From the NCBI GenBank assembly GCA_033085395.1, contig JANQBS010000224.1:1-64000 (forward strand): DNA of 64,000 nt, in the 5' to 3' direction. The notes under the pieces were generated by a model, which worked only from the letters and a program-made list of their open reading frames with translations, was not told where the DNA came from and made no database searches. The translations under genes and the position numbers were made by a program. This document shows positions 12,030 through 23,827 of the stretch, in pieces (position 1 is the stretch's first letter; each line of letters starts with the position of its first letter). Source of the DNA: Xanthoparmelia taractica (lineage: Eukaryota > Ascomycota > Lecanoromycetes > Lecanorales > Parmeliaceae).

Positions 12030-13631
12030 GTACGGAAAAGGCCCTTGACCGTTGGAGTCCCCAGCTTTCAGGCTCTCGACACAACGGTCAAGCCTGATTT
12101 TCAATCCTATTCTTGACCGCCCTTTGACCCTATGTATCTATCTATCTAATCCAATCGCATCGACATGCTGTATAATCATAAAAATAATAGGTCAGGCCGC
12201 TGGCAAAGGATCTAAGACCAGGTAAAAGTCGATGAACTTGAGGAACCACAGAGATCCCCCGGATCATCATCGAAGGGATTCTGTCTTGGCGACTCTGCAC
12301 TCAAAGGCAACAAGAAGAAGATGAGGGGAAAGAAGGCAAAAAGAAAGGTCGCTAGCAGCCCCTTTCTTCCATGAGATTTCTTAGGTTTTCCATATTCTTT
12401 TTAGAATAGTAAACAAGGTTTAAGAAGCCGTTGAATCCCCCCGGGGTGGAGCTTAGTAGGGCTTCAGATCCGACACCCCCGGAGAAAGAGCTCTAGGGCC
12501 ACGTTTTAGGCTTATGGGTACCTGTCCATGCAAGGCGGCGATGCAGCATGCAGTAATAAATAAAGGCCCCCCCCCCGCTGGAACAAGGACCCGGGAACCC
12601 GTTTCGCACTAAGCCCAGCCGCTAAACCGGGGGCAATGACCAGCATACTTTAGTGTTTAGCCTTTGCCTAGCACCTCCCAAATGCCGGACGCGGCGATGC
12701 TTCTTCCAACGTAGATCCTTTTTTCTTTTGCTCTTGCCTCCCCTGGTACTTTTCTTCTTGCTATCCAAACAGGGCCCAAATAGCATCAAACCCCATTTAT
12801 TGCCACTACAATCCCTACAGGGAATGCCATCCCTCCCCTACTCGCCTGAAATCGCCTACTGACGAAGCTACGTAGAATGATCCGTTGCCGAGTGGTCATG
12901 GGACCTTTGATGACAGACACGGGCTCACTAAAACACGGGGCACCGCACAGCAAACACCCTTCCACCGCTACTCCCATCATCTCCTGCGCCAATGGGATGG
13001 AACCTGATGAAGGTACCCCAATACCGCGGTAGAGCATGCTCACCGCACAGCAAAAGACAAAACAAGGCTATCAAACATGCGGGCCTATATCCGTCACCCT
13101 TCATCCACGAGCTATCTGGTCTCCTTCCACTTCTTTCCTATCTTTCTCCTCCTTTCTCCGTCATGGCCTCCTACTAAGGAACTATCTTATATCAAGCCCA
13201 CTCGACCGTTTCTTCCTGTCAAACTTGTCAAAGTGGAAAAAGCTTTTGGCTAAGCCAGTCTAACCTCCGCCTTTCCACGTGAGGTGGCTGTTTTAACGTT
13301 ACAAGATTCCATCCTTTCTTCTAACTACTTCGTATCTATCTCTTCACTAATCCTCCATCTTCCTTACCAAACTACTGGGCTCCATTAAAGATTGTTTTAA
13401 GATTGAATGGTCCCTCCCCTCCCTTGGACCCCTGGACCCTAACTGACGTGCCGTCTTCAAGTCCAGCTAGACTTCGAGTCACTGGCTTGTAATCAATCAT
13501 ACTCCTCTTTACCATCCTGACTGAAGAGTCCCGCCCTCTCCCTCCGTCTTTCTAACATCCCCAATCCACCCACAGTCTGCGTGCCTCGCACACATCGGTC
13601 TGCTTGTCATATACCTCCACCACAGCTCAAC

Positions 13632-15735
13632 ATGACTTCCACCATACCAGCTCGCCAGCTCCGGCAGGTCGCCAAGGCTCAAACAGCCCCGTTCCCAACC
13701 AAGCAACTCTTCATCCTGGGTAAGTCTCCCTCTCCTTCCATCAACACAGTCCAGAAACATCTTCGATTTGACGACATCGCTTGCCGACCAATCGAGCTCG
13801 CTGCTTCATCATATTCCATTGTCATTGCACATTGTTGGCTGATATCGACCCTCCCAATTAGCCTTATGTCGCATCTGCGAGCCCATCGCCTTCATGTCCA
13901 TCTTCCCCTACGTCTACTACATGGTCCTGTCTTTCAATATCGCCTCCGACACCCGCCAAATCGCAATCTACGTCGGAATGGTCACATCCTCATTTGCCTT
14001 CGCAGAGTTCTTATCAGGTGTCGCTTGGGGTCGGATCAGCGACAGGGTGGGAAGAAAACCAGTGCTTCTCGCTGGTCTGGCAGGGACAGCGCTCAGTATG
14101 CTGGTATTTGGATTTGCTCCAAACCTGCCAGTTGCGCTAGTGGGGCGAGCCTTGGGAGGATTGCTCAATGGGTAAGACCTGATCAACTCCGCACTGTCTG
14201 GCTGAACTTGTAGCTCACGTGACATTCAAGGAACATGGGAGTCATCCAGACTACGGTCGCCGAGATTGTCACGGTCAAGGAGCACCAACGTAAGTGAGAA
14301 TCAACATTACGAAGCGCACAATAGCTCACGTCCAGTAGCTCAAGCCTACTCTATCATGCCGTTCGTTTGGTGTCTTGGGTAGGTCGACTTCAAGTCTAAC
14401 CTCGGCTTCCGCTAAAGCATGCTATGCAGATCAATACTGGGTCCGGCGCTTGGCGGAGTCTTAGCCCAACCGTGCGAATCCTTTCCTACACTCTTCCCCC
14501 GAGGAACAATCTTTGACCGATTCCCATTCTTACTACCCAACCTGGTCTGCGCTGTCGTCCTTGTGTTGGGGGTCTTGGTCGGCGTACTGTTCTTGGAAGA
14601 AACCCACGGGGAGCTGAAGGGTCGACGAGATTTTGGTATTGAAGCTCGAAAGTGGCTCGTCGATCGCTTGCAGACCAGAAAAGTGGACCGAATCCTCGTG
14701 GACAAAGTTGGCGAGGCTAATCTACAGGAAGATTTCGCACTTCTAGAAGACGAAGAGCCCCCCGGATACAGAACGACTGAAGGTTCCCCTTACCAACCTT
14801 CTTCCCCAAGCTCTTTGCCTGCGGATGCCAAAATGAAATGCGGCAGAGGATTGAAGAGCAAACCGCGAGGAGTTGGGAAAGCCTTCACAAAACAAGTGAT
14901 ACTAAACATCGCTGCGTTTGGACTTCTCGCATTGTGAGCTCCTCCACAGGCCTAAATGCCCGCGTTTCCATCCTAACGTCAATATAGTCACTCAATATCC
15001 TTCGATCAGCTGATGCCAGTATTTCTAAGCGAGCCGATTTCGACAAAGCCGATCTCTCTGCCCTTCGGTTTGACTGGAGGTTTCGGCTTTTCATCGAAAA
15101 CAATAGGCTTTATGCTGTCTGTGCAAGGCGTCTATTCCATGGTCGCTCAACTATGTTTATTCCCGCGCGTTGCACACCGTTTTGGCACCTTGAAGACGTT
15201 TCGCTTTGTCTTAATGACATGGCCATTACTATATCTTCTGGTGCCATATCTGGTCCTTCTGCCACAGCGACTGCAGATGCCTGGAGTCTACCTATGCCTT
15301 CTCTGGAAGATAACAGCTCACGTATTTGCCTTTCCGTCGAACGCCATTCTCCTCAGGAATTCAGCACCTTCTTTACTGGTGCTCGGGGTGATCAATGGCG
15401 CTGGAGCATCCACTGCCAGCCTGGCGCGGGCTTTGGGTCCAACTGTGACTGGTTTAATCCACTCCTGTGGGTTAGACATCGGCTCAAACGGCGTGGCCTG
15501 GTGGGTAAATGGTGTCATCTGCGTGTTGGGAGCGCTGGAGAGCCTCTGGATTGAACAAGCGGAAGGTCCAATGGATTCCCCCGAGACACAAGATGGAGAG
15601 GGTTTAACAGATGAAGCTCTGATCGATCCTCTTGCCATCGATGCTGCTATCGACGCTGTTGGGAATTTCCCACAGCATTTTGAAGAACGTGGTATTCAGA
15701 TATGCAAATCAAACTCGAAGCTCAACCTTCTCTAG
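13632..15735 (+). CDS. MFS transporter, DHA1 (yeast YCR023C / MfsB-like) family
   Basis: A 12-TM major facilitator, probably a proton antiporter of small molecules; the substrate is unknown. Six exons (13632-13719, 13862-14171, 14231-14289, 14339-14378, 14430-14933, 14988-15735) splice in frame to 582 residues. The N-terminus is short and cytosolic. TM1 begins after FPTKQL with the family signature CRICEPIAFMSIFPYVYYM. Motif A between TM2 and TM3 reads GRISDRVGRKP, and PALGG follows in TM5. A hydrophilic central loop of about 100 residues, rich in Glu, Pro and Ser, separates the halves. The C-terminal half starts FDQLMPVFLS and ends in an acidic tail. Exon 4 is only 40 nt. The first intron (142 nt) is long for this window. 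An in-frame Met at 13581 is possible, but the Met at 13632 gives the usual short N-terminus. It is codirectional with the UaY-like regulator. Confidence 0.9.
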
Positions 15736-16409
15736 CCTACCGTCGAGTGCGTCGCTCGGCAGGACCAAGTGAGGCTCACGGCTTGTTGTCATTGGTTCAT
15801 ACATGACTTTACCGTCAGTTGCTGCCCGCCTGCTACACATTTTCGGGCCTGAACCCGGTATCGAAGCGGGTCAATAGACGGGTCAGGGAGGCATGGGGAA
15901 GATAAGATTGCTTGCTTTTTTCTTGTGCAGGACATACGGTCGACATGCTTATACCCCCCATAGATTAGCGATTATGCTTTCTTGATGCGCAGAGGACGAT
16001 GTTTACAATATATCCAATGTGGTATCAAAATCTGATGAATCTCAAACCTTTTATCACTTCATTGCTCTGCGAAGGCCGGGTACTCGTACAAATAGATCGG
16101 GAAATAGTAGTAGTAGTAGGGACGCTTACCTTAGATTTGTCACAGATTAAGGTAGTGCGTTGATAGGGGGAAATGATAAGGCAAGGCTGATCGTACGTTA
16201 CTTTAGCTACTTTGGTTCTACTCGCTGCTGAGAAGGTCACTAGAATCTTTGACCGAGACGGTGCAACCCAGCTACCCTTCTCATTTCATTCTCAGCATGA
16301 AAAATGGTACTTTCATGCATATATATTCCATCCAAACATTCCCTTTGCTTTGCATCTCTTCACTTTCATTATCGCTAAAAATGTAACTTTGCGCCTGCTA
16401 AATGTTATC
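15736..16409. promoter_or_regulatory. spacer between the MFS gene and the UaY-like regulator
   Basis: About 0.67 kb contains the MFS 3' end and the leader of the following regulator. The reading frame of the regulator is open upstream to 16212, but that segment encodes unconserved sequence and is best read as 5' UTR. Confidence 0.4.
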
Positions 16410-19400
16410 ATGAACGCCGGCACTAAACGCCACCGGGCCGAGGACCCCTACGATTACCCTGCTGCTGCTGCTGCTGCTGCTGCTACAATCCCATCATTGG
16501 TCTCCAGCAGCTCGACCTTCAGTACTACCTCTGCTCCTACCAACCCCGCCACAAGTTCTTCATTTCGCAACGTATCAGCTTGCAATCGATGCAGACTGCG
16601 AAAGAATCGCTGCGATCAGAACCTCCCCGCTTGTACATCATGCGAGAAAGCAGGCGTTAAATGTGTTGGGTTCGACCCTATTACTAAACGAGAGATCCCT
16701 CGCACATATGTCTACTATCTCGAGAGCAGGGTGCGCTACCTGGAAGAGCTTCTTAGCGACCACGATATCCCTTTTGGACCTTCACACGACTTCGACCTTG
16801 GCTCTAAGCCTCTGAAAGATGAGCCCCAAGCTCACTCACCGCTATCTGAACGGTCGAGCGCCAAGGAAAATGTCATCAAACGGAAAAGGGCGAATACAGG
16901 CAGTGATTCGGGGTCGGAATGGGAGCAGAAAGAGGAGTCGGATAAGCTGACCAAGTTGGTCTCGAACATTGGCATGGTTTCCGTGCAAGGTGCTTCGGAC
17001 CCGCGCTTCTTAGGGTCTACAAGTGGTATATCGTTCGCAAGAGTCGTCTTCGCAGCGGTTAAGAGCTCGGTCCCTGGTGGTGACAGGAGCCGTCGAGGAA
17101 GCAAGCCAAGTTCAGTGGGCTCTGCTGCCGCTACGAGTGGTACAAGCATGCGCGACTCGTTTTTCGGCCTACAGACCAAGCCAAACATCAAACCGGCACC
17201 ATTCCCGGACAGAGAGCTGGGGCTCCGATTGGTAAACCTCTATTTCGAGCACGCGAATCCGCAGATACCCATCTTACACAGAGGCGAATTCATGGTACTA
17301 TTCGGCCGTGCGTACGCAGCGAAAGACCGGCGAAGATCAGCACGCGAGCTCTATATGTTGAATATCGTATTCGCAATTGGCGCAGGCATCATTCTAGAAG
17401 ACTCCTCCGCGAAGCGCTCACCAGCTTCTGGAACAGAAGGATCGACGCCACCAGGTTTAAAGCAGGAACCTCCTTCCCCAAACTCGAAAAGGCAGAAGCT
17501 GTCGAGTCAGCAGAGGCCGGCGGAAGAGTACCATGCTTCCGCAATGATGCACTTGGAATCATTTCTGGGGTCGATGTCTGCTGCTGATCAGCCTGAAGGT
17601 TTCGGTGGGGGGTTAGAGCAGTTACAAGCGGTGTTGCTGCTGGCAGGGTTTGCCCTGTTAAGGCCTGTGGCGCCGGGGTTGTGGTATATCACTGGTGTTG
17701 CTATGCGGCTGGGCGTCGATCTTGGCCTTCACTACGAGGATGGGGCAGGCATTGATGCTGCTGAAGACAGCAATGGCCTCGTCAGAGGACAGGATATAGA
17801 AATGGGTGGTGATCGTTCAGACTCTGCATCTACAGGTCTTGATCCGAAAGAAAGAGGTAGAAGGGAATGGGTCCGAGACCTGCGGCGTCGACTCTGGTGG
17901 TGTGTATACTCATTTGACCGCCTCGTGAGTACGTGTGTAGGTCGCCCTTTTGGCATCTCGGACGCGGTGATCACAACAGACTGGCCTAGCGTTCTCGACG
18001 ATAAAGATATTACCCCCACTGGCTTCTTGATACCATCACACAGTTTCAGTGGACCAAGCTACAAGCGTGTCGCACATCATTATTTCCGTCTTCGCCTCCT
18101 CCAATCCGAGATCCTGCAGGTATTGCAATATCGGCAAGCCCAACGGGTACACGCCAAGGATGGAGAGCGCAAAAACCCGTTCATGCACACCAAGCTCTCT
18201 TGCTCGTTCCTCCAGCCATTTGAATCGTTCCATGCATGGCGGAAAGACATTGACCGACGGCTCTGGGAATGGAGGGAGAGCGCTCCGCTTCAGCAGGATA
18301 CCACAGTCCAATTCTCGATCAAGTTCTTAGAACTGAATTACTGGCAAGCTGTTATCATGCTGTATAGGCAATCTCTCAGTGTACCGCATACTCTTGCTGG
18401 AGAAGTCGGGCCTCATAACGATGTGGAAAGCCCTATGGCACCTAATGCGGAGTCTTACGAAGACGAGGACGACATCTTCCTGAAGGTTGCTGAAGCTGGT
18501 CAAAGAGTATTAAAACTCTACCGTCAGCTACATCGAGTGCATCTGGTCAATTACACATACCTTGCGACCGTGCATCTATTCATGGCTGGCATTGCCTTCC
18601 TTTATTCCATCTGGCATTCGCCTACTGTCCGCAGCCGTCTGGTAAGTAACCCAACAACCATGCGCCATTTCAGCTGACAGCCGACAGACTCTTGACGATG
18701 TCGACTTCACCGTCCTCGCAGCTACCTCCGTCCTGGGCGATCTCATCGACAAATGCCCACCTGCCGAAGCCTGCCGTGACGCCTTTGAGCGCATGAGCAA
18801 AGCGACTGTCAAGATGTGCGTTTCAACCACCGGCTTCGGCTCTCAAGTCAAATTCGCCAAGCAGAGACACGACGAGGATTCTCCAATCCTCCCGCAGCGC
18901 AGTTTCGACCAGCGCGTCCCCCCTCCCTCCAGGTTCTCAATCATTGGCTCTCGACCGCCACCACAATTCGACTATGACCTCAAGGACCTCTTCTCAGAAC
19001 ATGCACAAAACGGCCGCATGTTTAACCGTCCATCTCAAACCTGGCAAGCACCCCTACCAAGCGTCGCCCCGAATCAAGCACCCACATACGCCCCTACACT
19101 TTCTGACGCCTCCACTTCCTCCACGCTCTCCACCAACGCATCCAACCCCCAACAGCGTTCAATGGCAAATCCAAACCAATCTTTCGACTCTTCCCTCCTC
19201 CCTAGCCACTTTCCATCCGGTAATGACATCAACAACGGCGCCGCCGCCTACGATAATTTTGATTTCGAGTTTTTAATGAACAACGACACCACCGACACCG
19301 CTGCCTTCTTCAGTGGTGACGTTGGTGCCAATTTAGGGTTTGACGGACAGCATGATTGGACTGACAGTGCGGGCCAGTTGCCTGATCTGTTCGGGGATTT

Positions 19401-19518
19401 CTTCTTCGGACCACAGGCTGGTGGGGAAGGGGTGATGGATGATGGTAGTGGTAGTGGTGGGTTTGAGGGCGCAGGGGGGGCGGCGTTTGATGAGGGGATA
19501 TGGACTGGAGCGGAGTAG
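16410..19518 (+). CDS. Zn2Cys6 transcription factor, UaY/PPR1-like
   Basis: This nuclear regulator has an N-terminal binuclear zinc cluster and a fungal-specific TF middle domain. Exons 16410-18641 and 18688-19518 are split by a 46-nt intron, giving 1020 residues. An eight-Ala run (18-25) precedes the cluster. The six Cys are at about 58, 61, 68, 75, 78 and 85. They are followed by GFDPITKREIPRTYVYYLE, the linker typical of PPR1 (pyrimidine pathway, yeast) and UaY (purine use, Aspergillus), then a coiled-coil to about 116. The middle domain contains LGVDLGLHYED and RRRLWWCVYSFDR. The block FTVLAATSVLGDLIDKCPPAE spans the second exon start. The C-terminus is Gly/Asp-rich and acidic, a likely activation region. 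Assignment to UaY rather than another PPR1-like factor rests on the linker and length. No purine gene is adjacent. The start is the first Met before the cluster. Confidence 0.82.
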
Positions 19519-20318
19519 TTGGGATGGATGGAATGGAATGGCATGGGTTTGCGATGGCTGGGATGGCATTCGGCGTCGTGAGGGAGGGAGGATATTTATC
19601 GTTTATATGGAGCGAGTTCCCCTTTTTGAGCGAGATTTGTATTGATGGGACGGAGCGGATGTGTATATGATACCAGGATCAGATCGATTAAGTCGAACCA
19701 GTCTATTTACCTTGAACGAAGATTCGTGGACAACCCTTCGAGCCCAGCTTTATCCCTCTCTCCTCCCCTCCATCCTCCTCCCCTCCCTCCCTCCTCCTCC
19801 CCTCTCTATGTGTGCTGTCTCAAAGCCAGATGGGTACCTCCCCCACGCTTTTCATGTTAGATAGATGCCTGAGCAGCGCTCATTTCCGGTCCCGAGCTCG
19901 ATACGCGAGGGAAAACAAACATCACGAGCGAGAACTCAGATTGGTACACTTCTTACGAGTATAGGACACGTCTCTTTGACAGCGCTAATGATTGCTAGCT
20001 TTCCTACCAAAGTCACGGTGGAAATGCTCCGTGGAGACGAGGCGGAGCTGAGGGTGGAGAAGGAAGATCCATGCATGGCATGCATAAAGATAGCTAGCCA
20101 GATCGACTCTAGCGTGGATTATGTAGATGCACAAATTGATCTCCACAATTTGGGGAAATATTCGGTTGTGTCACTTGCGCAGTCTGTATCGAAACGACAA
20201 CGCATGCTTGACTGACATTGTTGACTATTGACCTTTACCCTTGAGACACTTGCCCGACTCTAATTGATGCAATAACCTACGACCGGGTGCTTGCATTGCT
20301 GCACATCTCACCGCCATA
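19519..20318. promoter_or_regulatory. regulator 3' flank and BFR1 upstream region
   Basis: A CCTCC-rich tract at about 19,745-19,805 is followed by ordinary sequence. The 116-codon plus-strand frame at 19865-20215 shows no motif and is not called. The BFR1 promoter must lie in the last few hundred bases. Confidence 0.4.
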
Positions 20319-22072
20319 ATGGCAGATATTGCAACTCCTTTCGCAGCCACCATATCCACAATAGACGCCGGTTCGGAGCCATCTCAGAAGTCTCAGAAAG
20401 CGAAGCCAGAAAAGCCGGAAAAGCCAGATGAGCAAAAATACAAAGAGAGTCTTGCAAAGGCACAAAAGGAGCATGCGGCTGCACAAGAAAAAGTGGTACG
20501 TTTGTCAAACCTGAAAGTACCCGTGCCCGATCGTGTTCCAATCGGCTCACAGCATGTAGGATGCCATCAAGGCCAAAATCGATCTCGCCCAACCTCAAAA
20601 CAAGGACTCCCCTTCCGGTAAAAGGCAGCAGGAACTCAAAACCGAACTACAATATATACGACAGCAACAATCTGGCTTCAAGTCGTCTCGCGGTGGCATA
20701 CAGGATAAGATCGCAGGTCTTGATGCCCGCTTAAAGTCCCAAATCGCGGAACAGAAGACAAAGCGAAGTCAAGTGTCTTGGAAAAGTACTGGAGATATCG
20801 ATCAGGAGATACAACGCCAGGAGAAGGTAGCGGAGTCAAGCAACGCAACTTTGGTCGATCAGAGAAAGGCCGTCGCAGAGATCTCGAGCCTTCGGAAGCA
20901 GAAGAAAGCCTTTGCTGGTTTCGATGAAGCCCAAAGAGGTATAGACAAAGTCAAGGCGGATATCGCAGAGCTCAGAAAGCAATTAGATAATCCAGAGGCC
21001 AAAACTTTAAGTCAGAAGTATGACGCGGCAGACCGGGAGTTGAAGGCTCTCAAAGCCGAGCAAGACGAAGCGTACAAAGGGTTGAACTCGCTTCGGGATG
21101 AGCGAAGTAAGGCATATACGGAACAGCAAGAGAAGTGGGCTGCGATGAAAGACATCAAAGACCAATACTTCAAAGCCAACAAGGCATATAGAGACTGGGA
21201 CCAAGAGCAGTATAAACTGAGACTGGAAAGGCAAAAGGCTGAGCGGGACGCATACCAGAAGGAAAGGCGGAGAAAGATTGCGGAGAAGAAGTTGGAAGAA
21301 GCCAGCGAGCCTGCGTATATGGATGAGATACTGACAGCGGAGGGCCTGATCCGGTACTTCGACCCTTCATCACCCGAAGCGTCGAAATCTCTACGAGGTC
21401 CCAGCGGGTTCGCCGCCGAGGCGCAGAGAAGCGTGGACACGAACTCCGACTTCAAGGGAACGAGGATATCAAAGAAGGAGGACCGCGAGGATACCTACTT
21501 CATGGGCACCGGAGGCAAGAAGGGCCGGAAGGGGAAGAAAGGGAGCGCTGCTGGGTCTCCAGCACCAGGTACGCCTACCGAGGGTAAATTCAACCTGACC
21601 ATCGGCATCATCGAAGAGCTCGCCAAAATCAACGTCGAGCCGCCGATGAGCCAAGCCGGTGTGCCGTCCGCCGTTGAAAAGCTCAAAGAGAAGCGGGATC
21701 AGTGGAAAGCGGACCAAGAAAAAAAGACCAAGGAGGTACGTGTTGATCTATCTAGCTAGCTGACTTGTTCATTTGCCCTGCCTACCTGCCTGCCTGCCTA
21801 AGCTGACACATTACATGGGACAGAACATTGAAAAGGCTCAGAAGGAGATTGACCGTCTCGAAGCCGAAGCCAAAGATCCCCAACATTCTTCTACCTCCAA
21901 CAACCGACGGACACACGATCATGCGAAAAAGCCTGCCATGGCTAATCAGGCAGTCAACGGTACTACGTCTACTGCTGAGGCAGAGCTTACGCAGGAAAAG
22001 GACGCCGTCGCTGATGATGTGACGGAGGAGCTTGGTAAGGCTTCTGTTGAGGATAAGGAGGAGCGGTCGTGA
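20319..22072 (+). CDS. BFR1: nuclear segregation / mRNP protein Bfr1
   Basis: Bfr1 is a coiled-coil RNA-binding protein associated with polysomes and mRNPs at the ER and nuclear envelope, first found as a brefeldin A resistance suppressor. Exons are 20319-20495, 20560-21735 and 21824-22072, with introns of 64 and 88 nt, giving 533 residues. The N-terminus is Lys/Pro/Glu-rich. A near-continuous charged helix with heptad-like spacing runs from about residue 40 to 330. The family block EPAYMDEI..EGLIRYFDP lies in the middle and is followed by a KKGRKGKKG basic patch and a conserved LTIGIIEELAKINVEPP. The C-terminal tail is low-complexity. The product is longer than yeast Bfr1 (470) because of this tail. 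The gene converges on the CYSTM gene. Confidence 0.93.
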
Positions 22073-22498
22073 GATGAGCATCGGTTGATATTACATAATC
22101 TGGTTATATTCATAAAGCAAAACTTTTTTTTTCCACATTTTTTAATAATCGTGATGCATTGCCACTGAGCGGGATCATATTCATAGTTCTGATTATCTCG
22201 AGGGATCTCGAAGAAGTCATGTTAGACCTAAAAGAATTCTCATACTGGTTTATACAATTCCAATAACGAAATCATGCAGTGACACCATTCGCCCCTCTCT
22301 CTCCCTCCCCCTTTCCTTCCCCATCCCCTCCCCTCCCCTCCCCTCCCCTCTCTTCCCCTTAAAACCTATCCCTCTCTCCCACTCCCTTCCTCTCTCTTTA
22401 CCCCTCCGCCCCATCCTCCTCCTCTCATCCCCTCTTGTCCCTCCCCTTCACCTTCCCCCTTCTCCCCATCACAAACCCAACCCTGCATCAAGCATAAT
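22073..22498. other. convergent 3' region, pyrimidine-rich
   Basis: This stretch between the converging BFR1 and CYSTM genes is dominated on the plus strand by CCCT and CTTCC runs (22290-22470), including five CCCCT repeats. It holds no gene and probably contains both 3' UTRs. Confidence 0.6.
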
Positions 22499-22852
22499 TC
22501 AAATCAAAAAATCCAAACAGCAACAACAAGCCAAACTGGCCATCACAGCCGCGCAGATCCCCTCCCCTGCCCCTGTGCCCCCCCTTCCACGTCCGTCCGC
22601 GTAATAGCCTTGCGCCATCGGTGGCTGTTGTTGGTAGTACATGCCTCCTGGGCCCATGCCTTGCTGTGGGGGTCCGTAGCCGTAGTTTTGCTGTGGGTAG
22701 TTGGGGGGGTATTGGGTGGGGTATTGTTGTTGGTTGTAGGGTGTCAAGGGGGCGTTGTTGTTGTTGTTGTTGTTGTTGTTGGGTGGGGGGTAGGGACCGG
22801 CGTCTGTGTGGGCGGGGGGCGGGTAGGCGGGGGGTGGGTATTTGGTTGACAT
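22499..22852 (-). CDS. CYSTM (cysteine-rich transmembrane) small protein
   Basis: A 117-residue single-exon protein with the CYSTM architecture: a long Pro/Gln/Tyr/Asn-rich N-terminal region and a short C-terminal hydrophobic segment packed with Cys. The C-terminus reads AAVMASLACCCCLDFLI, four consecutive Cys inside the putative membrane segment. CYSTM proteins in yeast and plants sit at the plasma membrane and are linked to stress and metal tolerance. The start is the Met of MSTKYPPP, which gives the standard family N-terminus. A nine-Asn run (about 25-33) corresponds to a GTT microsatellite on the plus strand. The spacing of YPPP repeats is typical. Motifs upstream of this Met are not conserved and are treated as UTR. 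Confidence 0.85.
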   Translation of the reverse strand: MSTKYPPPAYPPPAHTDAGPYPPPNNNNNNNNNAPLTPYNQQQYPTQYPPNYPQQNYGYGPPQQGMGPGGMYYQQQPPMAQGYYADGRGRGGTGAGEGICAAVMASLACCCCLDFLI

Positions 22853-23827
22853 CTCTTGGGGTATGAAGTTGAGTAGTTTGGTGGTTGCGAGGTTGTTTGA
22901 GAGGTAGTTGAGGGGATAAGGGGTGGAGGGTGTTGTTGTGAGTCTGTGGAGGATGCGCGGTGGGGTGGCGATGTGATTGGAGTTGAGTGAGGGTCGCGGC
23001 GATGAGAGAGAGAGAGAGACGAGAGGGTAGAAGTGAGTTGAAGGGTGAAAGTGAAGAAAATTGTCAACGGGCAAGGTAATCGCGCGCCGCGTAATTCGAG
23101 ATACAAAAGTTGCTAAAGTGGAGATTGTCAGTGGCGGAGTTCCCGGCGGTGGCGCGGGACCGGCGGAACGAGAGATCGTACCTTGGTTTTGGGGGTTGCG
23201 AGGTTTGGATAAAATAGGATACAGAAACGGAAGTCTGCTTTGAGAAAAGGAGGTCTAAGTTACAATAAGACGATGGTATTGATAAGTGAATTATTTCGTA
23301 GATTGTTCCCTCTCTCTGTGGTTGTGGTTGAGGAGTCAAGTCCGAGCATAGCCGGATACGGGAGACCACCTATCAGATACGGTTCCTGCTGCGCAACAGA
23401 ATCTGATGTGGAATATGTCAGAACATCGTGGAGAAACGCCCTGGCTGCTCAGATACAATGGGTCTCCCTGTACCTCCATACATAAAGATAGAGAAATGTA
23501 TGTTGAAAGTCGCTAAAGCATCGTTGAAACGATGAAGCAAGCCAAATCCCGTCCACTTTTATACATTTGGATATCTTGAACGCCTGGTACACCTCGTATA
23601 TGCATCATTCCCCCTTCCGTTTACCGGGTTCAGGCTTTCATCCCGCCATACAGCCCCTCTGCCATTACTGTGGTCGTCTCTCAAAGTCTCGGTATGCCCG
23701 TTGTATGATTGCGGGCGAAGCGGTGTATTAGACGGCGTAGGACGCTGAGACCGCCTTTAAGTGTTCGTAGACAGTATCGGGTAGCGTGATACTTGTATGT
23801 TGTACTCATCTTAGAATTCCGACTCTG
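22853..23827. promoter_or_regulatory. CYSTM upstream region
   Basis: Nearly 1 kb without a credible gene. It holds the promoter and 5' UTR of the minus-strand CYSTM gene and the 3' flank of the next minus-strand gene. A GA-rich run (GAGAGAGAGAGA) lies near 23,005. Frames reading into the CYSTM gene from upstream are low-complexity Thr/Pro/His sequence. Confidence 0.45.

Larger units (their letters stand above)
7958..13631. other. 5.7 kb gene-poor region upstream of the MFS gene
   Basis: No convincing protein gene is seen. The longest frame (minus, 9293-8826, 155 codons) encodes no motif I recognise and overlaps a tandem duplication, so I do not call it. The region holds two small duplications, an AT-rich block with ATT/AAT microsatellites (11,700-12,030), a run of C at about 12,567, and a pyrimidine-rich stretch (about 13,100-13,560) just before the MFS start that looks like a fungal CT-rich promoter or 5' UTR. 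A noncoding transcript is possible but cannot be shown. Confidence 0.5.
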
